From: CAYRTD01 sp964426915
Lineage (GTDB): Bacteria; Bacteroidota; Bacteroidia; Bacteroidales; GCA-2748055
Assembly (NCBI GenBank): GCA_964426915.1
Contig: CAYRTD010000037.1
Coordinates: 1 to 28,791 of the forward strand
Reading direction: 5' to 3'
DNA: 28,791 nucleotides
Made by a program: the position numbers and the translations under genes. The stretch's first letter is position 1; each line of letters starts with the position of its first letter. Shown here piece after piece: positions 24,213 to 28,791 of the stretch. Under the pieces are notes generated by a model. The model saw nothing but the letters and a program-made list of their open reading frames with translations. It had not been told where the DNA came from and searched no databases.

Positions 24213-24239
24213 CAAACTTAGCGTAAAAAATACGTTAAG
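24213..24239 (-). promoter_or_regulatory. -7 box of the xyl operon with an overlapping inverted repeat
   Basis: Minus strand 24220-24213 reads TAAGTTTG, an exact TAnnTTTG -7 element. The -33 position is weak (CTG at 24244-24246, spacer 23). CTTAGCGTA-AAAAA-TACGTTAAG at 24217-24239 is an inverted repeat with 8 of 9 pairs and it overlaps the -7 box. A poor -33 plus an inverted repeat between the two promoter parts may indicate that an activator such as a sugar-responsive protein is needed. Confidence 0.55.
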
Positions 24240-24339
24240 TATTCAGTGAAAATTTCTGAATAACTGAAGCAATGATTTTATGAACAGGAAGTTAGTTCCC
24301 GTTTTATTTATTTGGAAAATACTTATTTAAGATTCATTA

Positions 24340-24368
24340 TTGATTTATAATCAATGGGATGATCTTTG
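24340..24368 (+). promoter_or_regulatory. Candidate promoter of the radical SAM maturase
   Basis: TTG (24340-24342), an 18-nt spacer and GATCTTTG (24361-24368) match the Bacteroidota consensus at all but one base. An alternative is TTG 24366-24368 with TAAATTTC 24389-24396 (spacer 20). Either leaves a leader of about 125-155 nt before the ATG at 24526. Confidence 0.4.
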
Positions 24369-24525
24369 TGTTCAGGATCGGAGATTATTAAATTTCAAGT
24401 TTTTGCACCGTTGTTTTGTTTTCACAGTATGGCTCCGTACAGGAAGTACTAATGAAATATTGCTTAAAAAATGATTGATTCGAATTAAGATTATTTATTT
24501 TTAAAAAAAAATCTGGAGAGAAAAG

Positions 24526-25881
24526 ATGGATGTATTATTCCCGGGACATAAACCTACAGCGTTTAATGTGATGTTGAAACCTATAGGTCCGGTTTGCAAT
24601 CTGAACTGCAGTTATTGTTATTATCTTGAAAAGAAAAACCTCTATCTTGATACACGTAATTTCCGCATGACGGATGATCTTCTTGAACAATTTACCAAAC
24701 AGTATATAGAATCCCAGAATGTTCCTGTCATTACATTTGTATGGCAGGGTGGAGAGCCTACGCTCCTGGGTTTGGATTATTTTCGGAATGCTTTAAAATA
24801 CCAGGAAAAATACAAAGGGGATAAGAGGATAGAAAATGTTTTTCAGACAAACGGCACACTCTTAAGCGATGATTTCTGTAAATTTTTCGCTGATAATAAT
24901 TTTCTAATTGGGGTTTCAATTGACGGACCTGAACATATTCATGATGAATACAGACTTAACAATCAGAATAAGGGTTCCTTTAAAAAGGTTATGGCAGGAA
25001 TTGAATTGCTGCATAAACACAAAGCGGAATTTAACACGCTGAGTGTTGTAAATAAAAAGAATGCTTATCATGCTGGCGAAGTATACCATTTTTTAAAAGA
25101 TATCGGAAGCGGGTATTTGCAATTTATTCCTATTGTGGAGAGGATTGCTGCTGATCCTGCTCCGGATAAAATAAATTTGGTTTCACCATCTTACCAGAAA
25201 GATGCAAAAGTTGCCGAATGGTCTGTAGAGCCCCTACAATACGGAATTTTTTTAAACAGCATATTTGATGAATGGGTAAGGAATGATGTTGGAAGATATT
25301 TCGTTCAAATGTTTGATGTCACCCTGGCAAACTGGGCCGGTGAGAGACCGGGTTTATGTGTTTTTTCGGAAACCTGTGGTGATGCAACTGCATTGGAGCA
25401 CAATGGGGATATTTTCAGTTGTGATCATTTTGTATATGATGAATACAAGCTCGGGAATATCAGGGAGAAACATATACTCGATATGGTCAGGTCTGAGGAA
25501 CAGCAAAAATTTGGGAGAGATAAAAGAGATAAACTGCCCCGTTATTGTTTTGAATGTGAATATCGTTTTGCCTGTCACGGAGAATGTCCTAAAAACCGAA
25601 TATCTCTTACTCCCGATGGAGACCCTGGTCTGAACTACCTTTGTCCTTCATTTAAACTTTTCTTTTCTCATGTACATCCTTATATGCAGTTTATGGCCGA
25701 TGAACTGAAAGCCAAAAGAGCCCCAGCCAACGTAATGCAGTGGGTGAAACGTATAGATAGACAGAAGAACCAGAAGGAAGCAATAAAGGTTCAGGTGGGA
25801 CGAAACGATACCTGTCCCTGTGGAAGCGGTAAAAAATATAAAAACTGTTGTATGCGCAAACCAGCGAACTCCTGGCAATAG
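24526..25881 (+). CDS. Anaerobic sulfatase-maturating radical SAM enzyme with C-terminal SEC-C motif
   Basis: 451 aa. Radical SAM domain with CNLNCSYC (C24, C28, C31 hold the 4Fe-4S cluster that cleaves S-adenosylmethionine) and WQGGEPTLL (72-80). The SPASM region (about 270-385) has GLCVFSETCGDA, FSCDHF, RYCFECEYRFACHGECPK and LCPSF, enough cysteines for two auxiliary clusters. This arrangement is that of anSME/ChuR-type enzymes, which oxidise an active-site Cys or Ser of sulfatases to formylglycine without oxygen. The last about 27 residues, GRNDTCPCGSGKKYKNCC (C430, C432, C441, C442), are a SEC-C zinc motif. No sulfatase is in the window. GGAGA 7 nt before the ATG is a good ribosome-binding site. 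It could mature a different peptide substrate. Confidence 0.85.
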   Translation: MDVLFPGHKPTAFNVMLKPIGPVCNLNCSYCYYLEKKNLYLDTRNFRMTDDLLEQFTKQYIESQNVPVITFVWQGGEPTLLGLDYFRNALKYQEKYKGDKRIENVFQTNGTLLSDDFCKFFADNNFLIGVSIDGPEHIHDEYRLNNQNKGSFKKVMAGIELLHKHKAEFNTLSVVNKKNAYHAGEVYHFLKDIGSGYLQFIPIVERIAADPAPDKINLVSPSYQKDAKVAEWSVEPLQYGIFLNSIFDEWVRNDVGRYFVQMFDVTLANWAGERPGLCVFSETCGDATALEHNGDIFSCDHFVYDEYKLGNIREKHILDMVRSEEQQKFGRDKRDKLPRYCFECEYRFACHGECPKNRISLTPDGDPGLNYLCPSFKLFFSHVHPYMQFMADELKAKRAPANVMQWVKRIDRQKNQKEAIKVQVGRNDTCPCGSGKKYKNCCMRKPANSWQ

Positions 25882-25904
25882 TGAATATAGTGAATAAAAA
25901 TACC

Positions 25905-28232
25905 TCAGGCTGTTTCCCCGTCCGGCATTTCCAACGGAAGTGAAAAGCTGAATGTACTGCCTTTCCCTTTTTCACTTTTTACTTCTAAATCCCCTCCGTG
26001 CTTGATAATGAATTCACGGCAAACAATTAATCCAAGGCCAGTGCCAGCCTCTCCGGAAGTACCGGTTGTTGAGTGGAATTCATCCAGACGGAAAAGCTTC
26101 TTCTGTTCTTCCCTGGTCATTCCTATTCCGGTGTCGCTGATGGATACTCTTATACGTTTTTCTTTTGTGGTACTAAAAGAAATACCGACTTTATCACCAG
26201 ACTTAGTGAATTTTAAGGCATTACTAATAAGATTCCGGATTACTGTATAAACCATATTATAATCGGCATAGGCATATACCTTATCGAAATTATCAGGATA
26301 TTCAAGACGGATGTTTTTGTTTTCAGCATTTACCCTCATCATCTGAATTACTTCATTAATAATTACGGCAAGATCAATTTTTGAAGGACTGAATTTTATC
26401 CGGTTTGTCTGAGCTCTTGCCCAATTAAGAAGGTTTTCCAGAAGATTGTATGCGCTGGCGCTTGATTCATTGATAAGTTTAATGAATTCTTTTTTCTTTT
26501 CCTCTTCAATGGTATTGAAACTGCGGGTGAGGAGATCGCTGAAGCCCATGATTGAATGAAATGGATTTTTAAGGTCATGGGCAATAATTGAGAAAAATTT
26601 GTCCTTTGTGGCATTAAGCGTTCTCAATTCATCACGCTGTTTTTCTATTTGTTTCTCTGCTTCTTTTGTTTCGGTTATATCCGTGTCAATTGCTATCAAC
26701 CGGATGATATTTCCTTTTTCATCAGTTACCGGAGAAATTGTTGTTCGGCTCCAGATGGATTTCGAACCCTTAATTTGGGTTTGTGCCGTATAACTGATAG
26801 ATTTTTTACTGCTTTTCATCTCCCGTAGTATTTTCTCTATTTCGGGATAAAACGAATTTTCATGGATGTTTTTTCCTTTTTCCCGCATGAATTCATCGAG
26901 ATCCTGGCCGTAACGTTTTACAAATCCTTCGTTAACCCACTCAAAATTCCCTTTTTCATCCATTATAATAATAACATTATCAGTCTTGCTTGCAACAATG
27001 GAAAGTTTTTCCAGTTCCTCATTTGTCTTGATCAGACTTTCCGATTGTGTCATCAGTTCCTCCGATTGTTGCTGAATTTCTTCCTGCCTTTCTTCCAGTA
27101 AAACGTTCGCTTCCTGCAGGGCCTCACTTTTGTCCTTCAGAGCTTCTTCAACTTCTTTCTGATTGGTTATATCCCTTCCTATACCTACAATACCGATAAT
27201 ATTACCATTTTCATCCTTTACCGGAACTTTCGTGGTAGAAACTACTATTTCTTCACCCTCAGTATTTAAGCCTATTTCCTCTTTATTTATAAGATGCTGG
27301 TCTTTGGCCATTATTTCCTGTTCATCCTGGTAATACATTGAGGCAATATCCTTACTATAATACTCAAAATCTGTTTTTCCTGTCAATTCTTCCGGTGAAT
27401 TTGCTCCCATGATCTTTGCCACATGTATGTTCCCAATGATAAACCTGCTTTTCCTGTCCTTAATGTATATCCTGTCGGGCATGGCATTGATAAGTGTAAA
27501 TAACTGTTTTCTTTCTTCATCTGCCCGTTCCGACTGAACCCTGATCTCTTCCTGTTGCTGTAATATCTCCTCCTGCCTTTCCTCAAGCAGAACATTGGCT
27601 TCAATAAGATCTTCGCTCTTCTTCCTGATTACCTGTTCTTTTTCTTTTTCCCTGGTTATGTCTCTTCCAATACCTACAATTCCTACAATCTCTCCGGTGT
27701 TATTCTTTATCGGGATTTTTGAAGTACTGACCTGGATTTTATTCCCATTTTCATCACGGCTTTCTTCTTCATGATCGAAAAGGGCTTTCCCAGAAGCCAT
27801 GATCTCAATTTCAATTTTTCTGAATGAATCGGCAAGGCTTCGGGAATGGAAGTCATGATCGGTTTTTCCTATTAGTTCTTCCGGTGAATTTTTTCCAAGG
27901 GTTTTTGCAAGTTTCCGGCTTACGGTAAGAAACCTGCCTTCCGTATCCTTTATATAAACAAAATCCGGTGCATTGAACATGAGAGTGTTGAGGAGATTAC
28001 GGGGCGATAATGGACCCTGACTTGCCGATAATTCAAGGTATAATTTTTTTCTTATACGTGATTTTCTTAATAGAATACCCTGGTAAACAGTTGTTGACAA
28101 TAATATGAGAATGATCAGAAGGCTTATCCAATGGTTCTCCCTGAGGAATGGAGTTATTCCACTTTGCTCGAAGGGGGTTAACTTTCCCATAAGCAAATTG
28201 TTAACTCCTGATGATAGAGTTATTTGTAACAT
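25905..28232 (-). CDS. Membrane sensor histidine kinase with three PAS domains
   Basis: 775 aa from ATG 28232 (MLQITLSSG). A start 28 codons earlier (28316) is less likely because a strong promoter overlaps it. Layout in this numbering: transmembrane helix about 35-55; PAS1 80-194; coiled coil 195-242; PAS2 244-356; coiled coil 357-407; PAS3 410-521; HisKA with phospho-acceptor H552 in IIAHDLKNPFHS; HATPase with NLISNALKFT, DTGIGM and GTGLGL. PAS1 and PAS2 end in the same GIVGIGRDIT motif and share the coil EANVLLEERQEEI (211-223 and 375-387), a recent internal duplication. No periplasmic domain of any size and no receiver domain are present. The response regulator is not adjacent. It probably senses an internal signal through PAS cofactors that cannot be named from sequence. 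Confidence 0.88.
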   Translation of the reverse strand: MLQITLSSGVNNLLMGKLTPFEQSGITPFLRENHWISLLIILILLSTTVYQGILLRKSRIRKKLYLELSASQGPLSPRNLLNTLMFNAPDFVYIKDTEGRFLTVSRKLAKTLGKNSPEELIGKTDHDFHSRSLADSFRKIEIEIMASGKALFDHEEESRDENGNKIQVSTSKIPIKNNTGEIVGIVGIGRDITREKEKEQVIRKKSEDLIEANVLLEERQEEILQQQEEIRVQSERADEERKQLFTLINAMPDRIYIKDRKSRFIIGNIHVAKIMGANSPEELTGKTDFEYYSKDIASMYYQDEQEIMAKDQHLINKEEIGLNTEGEEIVVSTTKVPVKDENGNIIGIVGIGRDITNQKEVEEALKDKSEALQEANVLLEERQEEIQQQSEELMTQSESLIKTNEELEKLSIVASKTDNVIIIMDEKGNFEWVNEGFVKRYGQDLDEFMREKGKNIHENSFYPEIEKILREMKSSKKSISYTAQTQIKGSKSIWSRTTISPVTDEKGNIIRLIAIDTDITETKEAEKQIEKQRDELRTLNATKDKFFSIIAHDLKNPFHSIMGFSDLLTRSFNTIEEEKKKEFIKLINESSASAYNLLENLLNWARAQTNRIKFSPSKIDLAVIINEVIQMMRVNAENKNIRLEYPDNFDKVYAYADYNMVYTVIRNLISNALKFTKSGDKVGISFSTTKEKRIRVSISDTGIGMTREEQKKLFRLDEFHSTTGTSGEAGTGLGLIVCREFIIKHGGDLEVKSEKGKGSTFSFSLPLEMPDGETA

Positions 28233-28287
28233 AATAAAACTTGAAATCCTTTTAATCCTCGTTACGGAATAATTACCGCATATATTA

Positions 28288-28316
28288 CAAAGATATTTTT
28301 TTCTTTCAAACATCAA
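28288..28316 (-). promoter_or_regulatory. Bacteroidota-type promoter of the histidine kinase
   Basis: On the minus strand TTG (28316-28314), an 18-nt spacer and TATCTTTG (28295-28288) match the consensus exactly. Transcription would begin near 28281, downstream of the first in-frame ATG (28316) and about 50 nt upstream of the ATG at 28232, which supports the shorter protein. Confidence 0.7.
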
Positions 28317-28472
28317 GGCATGAAAGCGAATATTATATCAACAAAATTTTAATGCACTGATTTATTTAATATAATGAACATTATAACTTATTATGTTAAG
28401 TAGAGCTTGTTATAATAAAATTCTGTATAAATGTAGAACCGAGTGATAACGATCTTCGCAACCGCACGCTGT

Positions 28473-28513
28473 CGCTGAAGCTTTCCGCGAGCTTCAGCGC
28501 TCCCGGAAAGCTT
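28473..28513. repeat. Two mutually exclusive hairpins
   Basis: CGCTGAAGCT (28473-28482) pairs perfectly with AGCTTCAGCG (28490-28499), loop 7 nt. The overlapping AAGCTTTCCG (28478-28487) pairs perfectly with CGGAAAGCTT (28504-28513). The two stems share bases and cannot form together, the layout of an RNA switch or of a strongly iterated palindromic repeat. Confidence 0.6.
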
Positions 28514-28586
28514 TATGCGAACGCTGTCACGCCTGCCCACGGTACTCTGGGAAATACCGCTTAAAATATGAGATCCCTCGGCTATC

Positions 28587-28604
28587 TCCCGAAAGCTTTC
28601 GGGA
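28587..28604. repeat. Perfect 18-bp palindrome
   Basis: TCCCGAAAGCTTTCGGGA. It shares the core CCGAWAGCTWTCGG with the 20-bp palindrome at 28715-28734. Confidence 0.85.
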
Positions 28605-28622
28605 CGGGATCAGTTCGACTAA

Positions 28623-28645
28623 ATGATTTTGAAAACCAAAATCAT
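28623..28645. repeat. Hairpin with 9-bp arms
   Basis: ATGATTTTG (28623-28631) and CAAAATCAT (28637-28645) are perfect complements around an AAAAC loop. Unlike its neighbours it is AT-rich. It lies 14 bp before the terminal repeat of element B. Confidence 0.7.
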
Positions 28646-28668
28646 AGTCTCACTGAGTATATCGGACA

Positions 28669-28710
28669 TTATGGACAGACTCTAAGTAGTGCCTGTCAAT
28701 AGAGTCGGGT
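28669..28710 (+). repeat. 42-bp repeat module, second copy
   Basis: Same module as 2209-2250 (37 of 42 identical, direct). It connects the right terminal repeat of element B with the start of element C. Confidence 0.6.
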
Positions 28711-28791
28711 GTCTGTTCCGATAGCTATCGGAACATAATGTTCGAGATCAAGGCTTGCGACCGCGTGTCGCTGAAGCTTTAGGCGCCTACG
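28711..28791. repeat. Repeat-family member C, cut by the window edge
   Basis: Starts GTCTGTTCCGATAGCTATCG and contains the perfect 20-bp palindrome GTTCCGATAGCTATCGGAAC (28715-28734). GTTCGAGATCAAGGCTTGCG (28740-28759) and GTGTCGCTGAAGCTTTA (28765-28781) match the reverse complement of element A at 2187 downward. It continues beyond the right edge, so its length is unknown. Confidence 0.6.

Larger units (their letters stand above)
24129..24525. other. 397-bp divergent control region between xylR and the maturase
   Basis: This region has no supported gene. The xyl promoter-operator occupies 24183-24239, and a candidate promoter for the maturase lies at 24340-24368. Also seen: ATTGAT-TTATA-ATCAAT at about 24338-24354, which overlaps the maturase -33 TTG and could bind a regulator. 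The remainder is AT-rich with no further structure that I could identify. Confidence 0.6.
28440..28683. repeat. Repeat-family member B, palindrome-rich
   Basis: This 244-bp non-coding block ends in ATATCGGACATTATGGACAGAC (28659-28680), the 22-bp exact reverse complement of 2052-2073, the left end of element A. Its left part (CGCAACCGCACGCTGTCGCT, 28457-28476, then GAAGCTTT) matches the core of A in reverse. Three palindromes or hairpins sit inside it (separate entries). The interior differs from A, so B is a diverged or composite relative. The left boundary is approximate. Confidence 0.6.

Noticed and set aside
25691..25975. 94-codon minus-strand frame opposite the maturase C-terminus
   Set aside because: Antisense shadow of the SEC-C region with no motif; it overlaps the strongly supported maturase gene.

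Overview
The window looks like chromosome of a Bacteroidota member, most likely of the Bacteroidales/Marinilabiliales side; the genus cannot be told from sequence alone. Reasons: several upstream regions carry the Bacteroidota sigma-factor signature (TTG, about 18-19 nt, TAnnTTTG), Shine-Dalgarno motifs are mostly weak, and the gene families are characteristic (FtsE of the phylum's type, DUF7033 deacetylase, Nudix-type sugar regulator, a large periplasmic TPR protein followed by an outer-membrane barrel, SEC-C-tailed radical SAM maturase). The DNA is AT-rich, and no rRNA, tRNA or CRISPR array was seen.

Left edge (1-2250): a VapB/RelB-like antitoxin-type gene whose partner would lie off the window; about 1 kb of decayed DNA with two RHS/YD-repeat relics, two large hairpins, CT-rich low-complexity sequence and a 20-bp direct repeat at a relic breakpoint; then an intact yaaA and a 173-bp MITE-like element.

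2301-9272 (+): a strong promoter drives mutS2, which overlaps a DUF7033 polysaccharide deacetylase. A FemAB/GNAT-like acyltransferase, a NodB-type deacetylase and a 366-aa protein of unknown function follow. The last four look like a surface or exopolysaccharide modification cassette. Next come ftsE (-), a divergent 1033-aa TPR protein paired with a 551-aa outer-membrane beta-barrel protein (+), gyrB (+) with an Asn-Gly-rich insertion, and an orphan HlyD-type membrane fusion protein (+).

18898-24240 (-): a complete D-xylose operon, xylR(Nudix)-xylB-xylA-xylE. Xylose enters by the H+ symporter, is isomerised to xylulose and phosphorylated into the pentose phosphate pathway. A -7 box, a perfect 18-bp palindrome just downstream of it and a second inverted repeat over it form a plausible promoter-operator. 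The operon ends in a hairpin terminator buried in the 3' end of the HlyD gene.

24526-28791: an anaerobic sulfatase-maturating radical SAM enzyme (+) with a C-terminal SEC-C zinc motif, a three-PAS hybrid-free sensor histidine kinase (-), and then a palindrome-rich intergenic block containing two more members of the repeat family found at 2051-2250.

Most genes are ordinary core or catabolic genes. The points most worth a second look are the xyl promoter-operator, the dispersed modular repeat family with its palindromes, the RHS graveyard, and the deacetylase/acyltransferase cassette.
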